The notes under the pieces: generated by a model | Seen by the model: only the letters and a program-made list of their open reading frames with translations | Told to the model about the DNA's origin: nothing | The model's database searches: none | Assembly: GCA_002726845.1 (NCBI GenBank) | Contig: PBSP01000044.1 | Coordinates: forward strand, 4,096 to 19,460 | From: Methanobacteriota archaeon | GTDB lineage: Archaea > Thermoplasmatota > Poseidoniia > Poseidoniales > Poseidoniaceae | Direction of reading: 5' to 3' | Length of the DNA stretch: 15,365 nucleotides | Position numbers and translations under genes: made by a program | Part shown: positions 6,453 through 14,322 of the stretch, piece by piece | Layout: the number at the start of each line of letters is the position of its first letter | Position numbering within the stretch: position 1 is the first letter of the stretch

Positions 6453-8609
6453 ATGTTGTCTCCCCGTCGTCAACGCTCAGCCTTCACTGCGATTTTCTTA
6501 CTCATGATGCCAATGATGCTGACCTCGGTATCCTCGACCATATCCGTAACCTTGGATGAGGACGATTCGGGGAACACACCAGAAGGCATTTGGAGTGCTG
6601 ATTATGTCAACAGTGTACATCCTTGGGGTGGCGATGACCGAGTACAATTCAAGGAGTATCACGACTATTTCTCCATGCGAGAACGCATGATGCAACTCGC
6701 AGAAAAAACCTACACATATCAAGGACAAACCGTCGACATCATGTCCTTCCACGAAGGAATGAACGGAGGTATGAACGCTCGTGGTATTGAAATGACCGCG
6801 GACAGTTATGAAGGCCATTTCTACAACCATCCCTCACCATGGATGAAGATCACTGGTGGTGGTGAAGATCTGGATGGCGTTTACGGTGGTGATTGCAACG
6901 ACTTTGTCGGCGATTGCGGAAATTATGCAGACATTCCAGACGTACAGATGATTGGAAACTTCCATGCAAGGGAGTGGATGTCGTACGAGGTGCCGATGCT
7001 CTTCTTGGAAATGCTTGCGCATTATTACGGGACGGTTGGTATTGACAACGACGGAGATGGGCGGGTCGATGAAGACACGTGGGGTGATTCCAACGGTGAC
7101 GGAATCCTCGATGACGACGGAGATTGTATATCGCTTGCTTCCGAATATCAGGATTCTAATGGTGACGGCAACCCCTGTGGACCAGGTGACTTAGGCGTCG
7201 ATGAGGATTTTGCCGAACAAACACTAACAGACCTCGTCAACACCCGCGAAATCTACCTTGTACCGATGCTCAATGTGGATGGCAACCGCTACGACCGAGA
7301 GGAATACTGTGGTGAGAACGCTTGGGAAACCTGCCCGACCAGTGGATGGAGGAAGAATCTACGCGACAACACCGCCACTGGTGTAACTCCACTACCAGAT
7401 CTCGATGAAGAGGTGGACGAGGGTTGCGACGGTGTCGACTTGAATCGGAACTTCCAATTCGAGTGGGGCGCCCCACTTGGTGCGACAGGTCCAATCTTCC
7501 CAGGGATGTGTTATGCTGGACAAAACAACGATGTTTACAACGGGCCAGTCGATGATACAGACAACGATGGTGACGGCCAACTTAACGAAGACCATGTTGA
7601 CGGGAACGACGACGACGCCGATGGGGTGGTTGATGAGGACTGGTGGGGAGGCAACTCTGAACCAGAGACCTTGTTTGTTCAAGACCTTACCGAGATGAAC
7701 GATGATGACAGCAACGGAGCCTCCGATTTCAAAGCAACACTTTCTTGGCATTCATTTTCCGAACTGGTATTGTACCCATGGGGTCACTGCACCGGTTGCG
7801 TAACGCCCGACCACGACCAACTCGTTTATCACGGTGACATGATGGCAGAAATGACCGATTATGACAACATCCAGAGCAGTGATTTGTACCCTACGACCGG
7901 AGATTATTGCGATTGGCAATACGGTGCTCATGACGCATACTGTTACACGATGGAGATTGGCACAGCATTTCATCAACAACCTGAGGATGTGAATCACATC
8001 GCAGTTCGGAACGTTGGTGTTCCGTTCTACATTCTCGAAATCTCCGACAACCCTCGTGAACGTGCAGATCTTGCTCTTGCGAACATCTCTCAACAAAACT
8101 ACCTTCTTAAACCAAATATGATAGAAATACCCGAATCTGGAGACATTCCAATCGACGTTTGTGTTTCAAACGACTTCCCGTACAGTGAAAGCAACAGTTA
8201 CGTCAAATGGCGTATGGTTAAACCCAGTCGATTGCAGTCTGATTACGGGCCGCAGGAATGGGCAAGGACGCCGTGGGAGTCGGTGAAAATTGATCGCGTG
8301 GATGAATCCTGTACTACGAAAAACGGAAACGGTACGGTGTTGCGAGCAGAGATTCCGGTATCCGAATCTTCTACGGGTAAATTGCACTACAAGGCACAAA
8401 TTTCTACGCTGAGTGGATCCGATTTCTATCAATATCCATCGGATGGTTCGTTCTTTGAACTCCCCATCGAATACCGCTCCGCATACGGTAATTTTGCTGC
8501 TTCATTGTTCCTATTCGTGATTATTGCTGGTACGGTTTGGGGCGGGTTGGGAGCCTGTCTAAAGCTGATGCTCGGCGAGGAAGAGCTGCTTGAAGCAGAG
8601 GTTGTCTGA
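6453..8609 (+). CDS. secreted, membrane-anchored M14 zinc carboxypeptidase with calcium-binding repeats
   Basis: This 718-aa protein would remove C-terminal residues from peptides outside the cell. It has a basic N-terminus and a hydrophobic signal segment (about 10-30) and ends with a transmembrane helix (about 680-702) and a short tail. The M14 active site is complete: zinc ligands His171 and Glu174 in NFHAREWMSYE, a third zinc ligand at His433 in SWHSFSE, substrate-binding Arg300 in GWRKN and Asn331-Arg332 in DLNRNF, Tyr479 in LYPTTGDYCDW, and catalytic Glu501 in YTMEIG. Two Asp-rich inserts, at about 196-246 and 367-396, carry DNDGDG-like repeats as in EF-hand/thrombospondin type 3 calcium loops. 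Many Cys residues suggest disulfides. A TTG at 6441 is an alternative start. The symporter gene follows after 10 bases. Confidence 0.9.
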   Translation: MLSPRRQRSAFTAIFLLMMPMMLTSVSSTISVTLDEDDSGNTPEGIWSADYVNSVHPWGGDDRVQFKEYHDYFSMRERMMQLAEKTYTYQGQTVDIMSFHEGMNGGMNARGIEMTADSYEGHFYNHPSPWMKITGGGEDLDGVYGGDCNDFVGDCGNYADIPDVQMIGNFHAREWMSYEVPMLFLEMLAHYYGTVGIDNDGDGRVDEDTWGDSNGDGILDDDGDCISLASEYQDSNGDGNPCGPGDLGVDEDFAEQTLTDLVNTREIYLVPMLNVDGNRYDREEYCGENAWETCPTSGWRKNLRDNTATGVTPLPDLDEEVDEGCDGVDLNRNFQFEWGAPLGATGPIFPGMCYAGQNNDVYNGPVDDTDNDGDGQLNEDHVDGNDDDADGVVDEDWWGGNSEPETLFVQDLTEMNDDDSNGASDFKATLSWHSFSELVLYPWGHCTGCVTPDHDQLVYHGDMMAEMTDYDNIQSSDLYPTTGDYCDWQYGAHDAYCYTMEIGTAFHQQPEDVNHIAVRNVGVPFYILEISDNPRERADLALANISQQNYLLKPNMIEIPESGDIPIDVCVSNDFPYSESNSYVKWRMVKPSRLQSDYGPQEWARTPWESVKIDRVDESCTTKNGNGTVLRAEIPVSESSTGKLHYKAQISTLSGSDFYQYPSDGSFFELPIEYRSAYGNFAASLFLFVIIAGTVWGGLGACLKLMLGEEELLEAEVV

Positions 8610-8611
8610 GG
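8608..8611 (+). promoter_or_regulatory. ribosome binding site deciding the symporter start
   Basis: GAGG at 8608-8611 overlaps the carboxypeptidase stop (TGA 8607-8609) and lies 8 bases before the ATG at 8620. It supports this start over the upstream in-frame ATG at 8590 and suggests translational coupling of the two genes. Confidence 0.55.
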
Positions 8612-8619
8612 CGATTGTT

Positions 8620-10305
8620 ATGGGACAAAGTGACCAGTTTTCAGGCCGACTTGGACTTATTTTCGCCTCGATTGGAGCAGCGATTGGCACAGGCAATATT
8701 TGGCGCTTCCCGCGAATGGTCGGGGCAAACGGAGGAGGAACCTTCCTCATTCCATGGGTAATTTTTCTTTTCATTTGGTCGATTCCATTGGTGATTGCTG
8801 AATTTGCTATGGGGAAACGTTCTCGTACTGGAACAGTGGGAACCTTCCGTATCTTTGCTGGTAAAAAATTCGCATGGATGGGGCTTTGGACGGCTTGGAT
8901 TTCTACCGCCATTGGTTTCTATTACGCAATCGTAGCTGGTTGGTGTCTGAAATACTTCCAGCTTGGAATTTCGGGTGGACTGACTGGAGAAGGTGTCGAT
9001 ACTACAGAGGTTTGGAATACGTTTTTGCAGAGTCCCTTTCAGGTTATCTTCTTCCAATTCCTTGTGATTGCCATCACGCTGCTTGCGATTTGGAAAGGCG
9101 CAAAAGCGATTGAGAAAGTTAATGTCATTCTTATGACGTCTCTCTTCGTTTTGCTCTTTATGACGCTTGGACTCTCTCTGTGGATGGACCTCTCAGACGG
9201 CAGTCTTGATGGGGCATTGTTCATGTTTACTGTCGATCCTGCAATGCTTTCTGAACCTGAAGTGTGGATCAATGGCTTGTCCCAATCTGCATGGTCCTGC
9301 TCAGCAGGGATGGGTATGGCCATTACCTACGCTGTGTACATGCGAAAGGATGAGGACACTGTCCTGAATGCCTTCACGATGGGTTTCGCCAACAACAGTA
9401 TTTCGATTATTGCCGGATTAGCAGTTCTTTCTGCTATCTTTGCTGTCAGCGCTGATCCTCTTGCAGTCGTCACCAACGGGTCCTCTGCAATCACCTTCCT
9501 CGCCTTGCCTGAAGTCTTTGCTCAAGCGCCCGGTGGAGCTGTAGGGGCCTTCGTGATGATGGCCGGTTTCTTCCTCGCTCTTTCTTTCGCAGCCATTACA
9601 TCCATGATTTCAACAGTCGAATTGTGTGTGCGTAATTTCGTTGACCATGGATACGATCGACAACGTTCGGTTCTCATCACGTCCATTGCAATTTTCTTCT
9701 TTGGATTGCCCTCTGCTATAATGTGGGTAAAACTTGATGACGCAGGTGTCGCATTCCCTGAATTCCTCGAAGTGCAAGATCACATTTGGGGATACGGTTT
9801 GATGTTCAGTGGATTGTTTATTGCCTTCTCCATTTGGAAGTATGGATACATCAAGTGGAAGAAGGAAGTCGAACTAGGCAAGGCTCCACCAGGGTTCGCA
9901 GGTTACCTCGGTGTAGGTGTGTCTGCTTTCCGTGACGATTACATCAACACTGGTGACAATGATATCGAAGTCGGACGATGGTGGGACTTGTGTCTTTACT
10001 TGGCGTTCCCGATTCTCTTCAGCGTCCTCATGCTGTCGTACTTTGGAGATATGATTGCAAATACGGAGGATGTTTGGAATCCTGCGAACCCGAAAGGTCT
10101 TGGAATTATTCTCGCCTTTTGGTCGGTCGTGGCAATTGTCTTCATTTCGTTGAACAAATTCCTCATCGCCCGACCGTTGTATCGTAACGTTCCAGAAGGT
10201 GCTGATGCCGATATTTCGCTGCTACCAGGCGGAGATGACCCACTGGTCACCATCCTTGGAGAAGATGCACCAATGGCAGAACTCGTTGCTGAAGTCGTTG
10301 ATTGA
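8620..10305 (+). CDS. sodium:amino-acid symporter, NSS (LeuT-type) family
   Basis: This 561-aa polytopic membrane protein belongs to the neurotransmitter:sodium symporter family, which brings amino acids into the cell with Na+. TM1 carries the unwound sodium/substrate-binding motif GAAIGTGNIWRFP (residues 19-31), where Asn26 aligns with LeuT Asn27, followed by NGGGTFLIPW and a Met-Gly-Lys/Arg stretch typical after TM2. TM6 and the following loop, residues about 221-249, show SAWSCSAGMG and ITYAVYMRKDEDTVL, closely matching the LeuT pattern ITYAxYxRKDxDxVL. About 11-12 hydrophobic segments are expected, ending in a polar acidic tail. The exact amino acid cannot be read. The gene sits between a carboxypeptidase and a single-pass protein with 10- and 11-base gaps, suggesting one operon. 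Confidence 0.92.
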   Translation: MGQSDQFSGRLGLIFASIGAAIGTGNIWRFPRMVGANGGGTFLIPWVIFLFIWSIPLVIAEFAMGKRSRTGTVGTFRIFAGKKFAWMGLWTAWISTAIGFYYAIVAGWCLKYFQLGISGGLTGEGVDTTEVWNTFLQSPFQVIFFQFLVIAITLLAIWKGAKAIEKVNVILMTSLFVLLFMTLGLSLWMDLSDGSLDGALFMFTVDPAMLSEPEVWINGLSQSAWSCSAGMGMAITYAVYMRKDEDTVLNAFTMGFANNSISIIAGLAVLSAIFAVSADPLAVVTNGSSAITFLALPEVFAQAPGGAVGAFVMMAGFFLALSFAAITSMISTVELCVRNFVDHGYDRQRSVLITSIAIFFFGLPSAIMWVKLDDAGVAFPEFLEVQDHIWGYGLMFSGLFIAFSIWKYGYIKWKKEVELGKAPPGFAGYLGVGVSAFRDDYINTGDNDIEVGRWWDLCLYLAFPILFSVLMLSYFGDMIANTEDVWNPANPKGLGIILAFWSVVAIVFISLNKFLIARPLYRNVPEGADADISLLPGGDDPLVTILGEDAPMAELVAEVVD

Positions 10306-10310
10306 GGTGA
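10305..10310 (+). promoter_or_regulatory. ribosome binding site for a GTG start
   Basis: AGGTGA at 10305-10310 begins in the symporter stop codon and lies six bases before the GTG at 10317; a second GAGG at 10309-10312 is four bases away. Together they support the GTG start and coupling to the symporter. Confidence 0.5.
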
Positions 10311-10316
10311 GGATCG

Positions 10317-10826
10317 GTGGAACCACTTTTTCGGTGGTTGCTGATCGGTTTCATCGCTTCCCTGTTGTTTATTCTCATCGCTCGCTGGTTTTGGAAACGA
10401 TACGATAGGCCAAGTGATGCTGCAATTGAATGGCAGAAGGAACAAGAAGAAAACCGCATCGAACGCGAAGTTTGGCACACCGTTGAAATGGAGATGCGCC
10501 GCGAAGCCATGGAAGCCGAACGGAAGGCGGATTTTCAAATGAAACGCCAGGCTGCTGCACGTTCAGGCACGGCACCCGATGCCAGCGTTGTTGCGCAAGC
10601 GTTTGAATCGCTTGGAGGCGTTCCAAAGCAAGCAGTTGTTAATGAGTTTGAAGTTGACAACAAGGTGCTTGAATCGTTTGGTGATGAACCTACCGAACCC
10701 GATTGGGAACTCGTCGAGCGACTCAAACGTATTTCTGATTCCAACCAAACCGAAGAACTGCCTCATCCAGGCCTTCCCTTTGCTCCGTCTTTACCCGACG
10801 TCGATGCAAGTGAATCTGAGGAGTGA
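10317..10826 (+). CDS. single-pass membrane protein with charged coiled-coil region
   Basis: This 169-aa protein begins at a GTG with one N-terminal hydrophobic segment (about residues 5-23), followed by a strongly charged, helix-prone region rich in Glu, Arg and Lys (about 33-80, with EEQEENR-like spacing) that could form a coiled coil, then a region with VPKQAVVNEFEVDNK and an acidic, Pro-containing tail. The charged part lies after a positive stretch (RWFWKRYDR), so it is probably cytoplasmic. The family is not recognised. It directly follows the symporter gene with a ribosome binding site overlapping that gene's end. Some bacterial NSS transporters need a small membrane partner (for example MetS with MetP), so a transporter accessory role is possible, but it is inferred from position alone. 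Confidence 0.78.
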   Translation: MEPLFRWLLIGFIASLLFILIARWFWKRYDRPSDAAIEWQKEQEENRIEREVWHTVEMEMRREAMEAERKADFQMKRQAAARSGTAPDASVVAQAFESLGGVPKQAVVNEFEVDNKVLESFGDEPTEPDWELVERLKRISDSNQTEELPHPGLPFAPSLPDVDASESEE

Positions 10827-10890
10827 GACTTCAAAACGACCAAACAGATGACGGCATTGTTGTGTTTTTGAGCGAAGGTCATTAGAGGGG
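10827..10890. other. short intergenic gap before histidyl-tRNA synthetase
   Basis: Sixty-four bases separate the single-pass protein from the synthetase gene. The stretch has a five-base T run (about 10865-10869) that could mark the transcript end of the symporter unit, and AGAGGGG directly before the ATG. No hairpin or clear TATA box is seen. Confidence 0.3.
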
Positions 10891-12243
10891 ATGGCGCTTC
10901 GAAGGTTCATGGTCCAACGTCCAAGAGGTACGCGTGATTTCGGACCAATTGAAATGAAACGACGACTTGCCTTTGAATCTCTTCTGGAAGAACAGGCTCG
11001 TAGACATGGATTTTCTCGGGTGCAGACACCGATTTTTGAATCTCTTGATCTGTTTACTGCGAAATCTGGACCTGGTGTGGTTTCTCAACTGTACGCGTTT
11101 CAGGATAAAGGTGAACGTCATCTCACACTGCGCCCAGAATTAACCGCTCCAGTTATGCGCATGGTTGCTGAAGAACTTCGCAACGAGACCAAACCACTCC
11201 GCCTCTCTTATTTTGGTCAATGTTTCCGCTATGAGGAATTCAAGAAAGGACGATATCGGGAATTTTACCAATACGGTGTCGAATTGATTGGCGCAACAGG
11301 TCCACTTGTTGAGGCTGAAGTCATCGCTCTTGCCATCAATATGTTGACGCAAGCAGGGTTGAAGAATTGGGAACTCCGCATTGGCCACGTTGGAGTGCTA
11401 AAGCAAGCTCTTACAGGCATTGGTCTGAGTGATACAATTGAACATGGCGAGCCACCGCTCGCATCCGCAATGCGTTTCCTTGATAAGGCCGATTTTGAGG
11501 GTCTTCGAGCCCTATTTGAGAAACAAGCAATATCCACGGACTTTATTGCACCACTACAACAACTTTCAGAGTTGAAGGGTGGACAAGAAACCATAGCGTC
11601 CGCACGTGAGCTTCTCGCAACTATGGAAGGTGTGTCTCTGGAAGCACTGGACGATCTTGAATCAACACTGAATTCGATTGCGCAACTCGCCCCAGCACCA
11701 CCGTCTCTCTCAGTTAACCTAACCGTTGCCCGTGGGCTCGATTATTACACAGGTACAGTGTTTGAAGTCCATGTTCCGGAACTCGGTGGTGAGGGGCAAG
11801 TTCTTGGAGGAGGCTCCTACAAACTTCTGCACTTGTTCGGACTTGCAGATCTCGATCCATGTTGCGGGTTCGGTCTTGGTTTTGATCGAGTTCTTCTTGC
11901 TTTAGAAGCACAAGCTGCTGCAGAACAACGTGAAGAGGTTGTACCCGGTCAAAACGACGAAACTCCGCTTCTTGCGATGATTCCTTTCAACATAGATTCC
12001 TCAGAAATTCTCGGTTTGGTGCGACAATTGCGTTCTTCAGGTGTATGTGTTGAAATCGAATTGCGTTCGAGAAAGATTGGCAAGGCCATGGGTTGGGCAG
12101 ATAATATAGGGTGCAGTCATGCACTTGTTGTTGGTCCAAGAGATCTTGAACAGGGACAAGCAACAGTCAAACGACTTAGTGATGGGGAACAATTCCCCGT
12201 AACTCTTAATTTTGAATCAATTCTTTCAGCACTTAAGGCTTGA
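10891..12243 (+). CDS. hisS: histidyl-tRNA synthetase
   Basis: This 450-aa class II synthetase attaches histidine to tRNA-His using ATP, in the cytoplasm. Its length and layout match the family. PRGTRDFGPIE (residues 11-21) is the N-terminal start of the catalytic core, and TLRPELTAPVMRM (79-91) follows. Motif 2 is GQCFRYEEFKKGRYREFYQY (109-128), with the catalytic Arg; the histidine-binding motif is RGLDYYTG (281-288), and motif 3 is GFGLGFDRVLLAL (326-338). The C-terminal anticodon-binding domain spans about 358-450. The start could be the ATG at 10891, just after GAGGGG, or the ATG at 10909 (MVQRPRG), which is closer to the usual N-terminus. Its stop is four bases from the stop of the convergent PGF-tailed protein gene. 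Confidence 0.95.
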   Translation: MALRRFMVQRPRGTRDFGPIEMKRRLAFESLLEEQARRHGFSRVQTPIFESLDLFTAKSGPGVVSQLYAFQDKGERHLTLRPELTAPVMRMVAEELRNETKPLRLSYFGQCFRYEEFKKGRYREFYQYGVELIGATGPLVEAEVIALAINMLTQAGLKNWELRIGHVGVLKQALTGIGLSDTIEHGEPPLASAMRFLDKADFEGLRALFEKQAISTDFIAPLQQLSELKGGQETIASARELLATMEGVSLEALDDLESTLNSIAQLAPAPPSLSVNLTVARGLDYYTGTVFEVHVPELGGEGQVLGGGSYKLLHLFGLADLDPCCGFGLGFDRVLLALEAQAAAEQREEVVPGQNDETPLLAMIPFNIDSSEILGLVRQLRSSGVCVEIELRSRKIGKAMGWADNIGCSHALVVGPRDLEQGQATVKRLSDGEQFPVTLNFESILSALKA

Positions 12244-12247
12244 AGAT

Positions 12248-13066
12248 TTACTCATCTTCCCTTCGAGCGTTTACGAATACAGCCATTGCAATCGCTGCAG
12301 ATGCAACGACCAGCGAGAATCCTGGAGTGTCTTCGGTGGAACTACCTCCGTACAAATCAGCACCATCTTGGATTGCTTGCTCCCAAGATGCATCATCAAT
12401 AGGGAACTCAATGTAACTTAGTTCCCCCATCTTCATTGAAAACGATGCTGGTTCCCCTGAAACGAAGATGACATTTGAGGATTGACGATTCCCACGAAGT
12501 TTCATTTCGACCTTGACAACTGGATTGTAATCTGAACCATCCCAGTCAATGATTGTGTCCTCTTCGATAGGGAAATTAAAGACGACTTGGTTGTCACCAG
12601 CCACAAGCCCTGTTTCATGATGTTTGCCTATCACGTTTGGTCCTGCCATTAGGGTAATGTTGAGTTCATCACAGTCGTTTTGGCCACACGCTGTGTTTCC
12701 GTCGTTGTCGTTTGTCCAGTCACCTTGTACATTGATTGAGAAAGATCCTCTGAACAAACCATCAGCGTCCATAATCAGTCGCTTGTCTAAAAACGGGTCC
12801 ATTCTGAATTGAAGATCGATTTTTATTTCACCATTTTCCTTCTCTTCGTAATATTCCTCAAGACTGTTCTCATCACTGTTGTTGAAGTGTGTCCAAGCTT
12901 TTGTGTTGGAGTCATCCCAGTACATGTAGAGTGTTTTGTTTTCTTTGGTAGGTTGCCGAGGGTCTTCATTTTCATCTGTCTGTTGGTAACTGACATCCCC
13001 TCCAGCTTGAACTGGAACCAACATCATCAACGCCATGAAAACGGCCAAACCTGCTACTTTGCGCAT
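12248..13066 (-). CDS. secreted surface protein with PGF-CTERM-like sorting tail
   Basis: This 272-aa protein has an N-terminal signal peptide (basic MRK, then hydrophobic residues up to about 20, with VQAGG as a possible cleavage region). At the end it has the short tripartite tail TPGF (residues 247-250), a hydrophobic helix of about 15 residues and a basic end NARREDE. This matches the PGF-CTERM signal, which archaeosortase A-type enzymes process to attach lipid anchors in haloarchaea and related groups. The mature part is acidic, predicted to be beta-rich, and has Asn-x-Thr/Ser sequons at Asn43, Asn62 and Asn136, suggesting N-glycosylation. Function is unknown. No archaeosortase gene is in the window. 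The gene is transcribed in the same direction as ftsZ, 59 bases downstream of its stop. Confidence 0.78.
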   Translation of the reverse strand: MRKVAGLAVFMALMMLVPVQAGGDVSYQQTDENEDPRQPTKENKTLYMYWDDSNTKAWTHFNNSDENSLEEYYEEKENGEIKIDLQFRMDPFLDKRLIMDADGLFRGSFSINVQGDWTNDNDGNTACGQNDCDELNITLMAGPNVIGKHHETGLVAGDNQVVFNFPIEEDTIIDWDGSDYNPVVKVEMKLRGNRQSSNVIFVSGEPASFSMKMGELSYIEFPIDDASWEQAIQDGADLYGGSSTEDTPGFSLVVASAAIAMAVFVNARREDE

Positions 13067-13075
13067 GATAATGCG
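13062..13075 (-). promoter_or_regulatory. short hairpin at the start codon of the PGF-tailed gene
   Basis: CGCAT and ATGCG form a five-base stem with a four-base loop (GATA) and include the start codon of the leftward gene. In mRNA this could partly hide the AUG. The stem is short, so the effect is speculative. Confidence 0.2.
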
Positions 13076-13125
13076 TAGACCTACAGAGATATGAGGTTAT
13101 TGAGCGGGTGTGTCTTTTACACCTG

Positions 13126-14322
13126 TTAATCAAACCGATGGATGTCGACGCCACCCGTCGTGTTTCCACCGGTATTGAGTTGTGTTTGCCGCGTGAGCTT
13201 GAGGGCATCTCCAAGTTTGTTTGGCTCCATCCTTGCTGTACGCATGTCAGCTCCGCCAACTCCAGTAATTATCGCCATGACTTTGATGGTGTCACCAAAG
13301 GTTGGATCTTGGCGTGCACCCCAAATGACATTTGCATCTTCACTGACTCGAGCAGTCATAAGATCAACAACCTGAGATGCTGATTCAAGCGTCATATATT
13401 GACCTCCTGTGACGTGAATAAGAACCCCCGTCGCACCGGTAATGTCGACATCGAGAAGGGGATGGTTGAGCGCTTCATGCACGACTTCTTCTGGTCCACG
13501 GTCCGATTCGCCGTAAAGCATCATTGTAACTCCGCCGTTTGACATGATGGCGCGGATGTCTGCAAAATCAAGATTGATGAGTGAAGGTAGTGTTATTGTC
13601 TCCACGATTCCCTTGACGATTTCTGCAACCAACTGGTCCATGATTGAGAATGCTTCCTCAAGCGGAAGATTGGGGACATAATGCAACAAACGGTTGTTGT
13701 CGAGAACAAGGACAGCATCAGCAACACGTCGTAATGATTCAAGGCCTTCGAGTGCTTTCTTCATTCGAAGTCTCCGTTCAACATGGAACGGTGTTGTAAC
13801 TATTCCAACAACAAGTGCTCCAGCTGATTTTGCTTCCTCAGCAACGATTGGACAGATACCAGTACCTGAACCTCCGCCAAGTCCGCTTGCAATGAAGACG
13901 AGATCTGCACCGTTGACGATGCGTCGAATCATTTCACGACCTGCTTCTGCACATCTTCGACCCATCGATGGATCGCCACCCGCTCCAAGTCCACGAGTAA
14001 TGTGACGGCCAACGAGGAGTTTCTGCAAGGAACGTGTGTTATCGAGATGCTGTTTGTCCGTATTGATGGCAACGGTGACGGCTCCTTCAACACCGAGATG
14101 TGTGATTCGATTCAACGTGTTGTTTCCAGATCCGCCACAGCCAACGATGAGTATTCTTGGGTTCGGAACCCCGAGTGTTGAGACGTCTTCATCCATAAGG
14201 GCAGTAGCACCGCGATTGATGGCTTCATCACGAAGTCCAGCAACCATATCTGCAAGTGCTTTATCGTGCATATTCCTCTCCGCCCTTGCGTTATCTGAAC
14301 TGGAAGAACTACTGGGTCCCAT
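13126..14322 (-). CDS. ftsZ: cell division tubulin homolog FtsZ (archaeal)
   Basis: FtsZ polymerises in a GTP-dependent way into the division ring. With the ATG at 14322 the protein is 398 aa. Visible features are the nucleotide-binding start LIVGCGGSGNNTLNRI, the tubulin signature GLGGGSGTGICP (residues 147-158), and the T7 loop INLDFADIRAIM that supplies the aspartates hydrolysing the GTP of the neighbouring subunit. The N-terminus has a serine run (SSSSSS) and a helical arm (MHDKALADMVAGLRDEAINR), typical of archaeal FtsZ. The C-terminus is a short tail (TGGVDIHRFD). A longer frame opens at a TTG at 14430 or a GTG at 14418 and would add up to 36 Ser- and Thr-containing residues; the start is therefore unsure. 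I could not tell FtsZ1 from FtsZ2. Confidence 0.93.
   Translation of the reverse strand: MGPSSSSSSDNARAERNMHDKALADMVAGLRDEAINRGATALMDEDVSTLGVPNPRILIVGCGGSGNNTLNRITHLGVEGAVTVAINTDKQHLDNTRSLQKLLVGRHITRGLGAGGDPSMGRRCAEAGREMIRRIVNGADLVFIASGLGGGSGTGICPIVAEEAKSAGALVVGIVTTPFHVERRLRMKKALEGLESLRRVADAVLVLDNNRLLHYVPNLPLEEAFSIMDQLVAEIVKGIVETITLPSLINLDFADIRAIMSNGGVTMMLYGESDRGPEEVVHEALNHPLLDVDITGATGVLIHVTGGQYMTLESASQVVDLMTARVSEDANVIWGARQDPTFGDTIKVMAIITGVGGADMRTARMEPNKLGDALKLTRQTQLNTGGNTTGGVDIHRFD

Noticed and set aside
7038..7640. Repeated GAYGGNGAY-like DNA in the carboxypeptidase gene as a tandem repeat or CRISPR
   Set aside because: The repeats are irregular at DNA level, remain in frame and encode calcium-binding Asp-rich loops; there are no spacers.
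13107..13123. Hairpin GGTGT/ACACC just past the ftsZ stop as a terminator
   Set aside because: The stem is only five bases and no T-run follows in the direction of ftsZ transcription.
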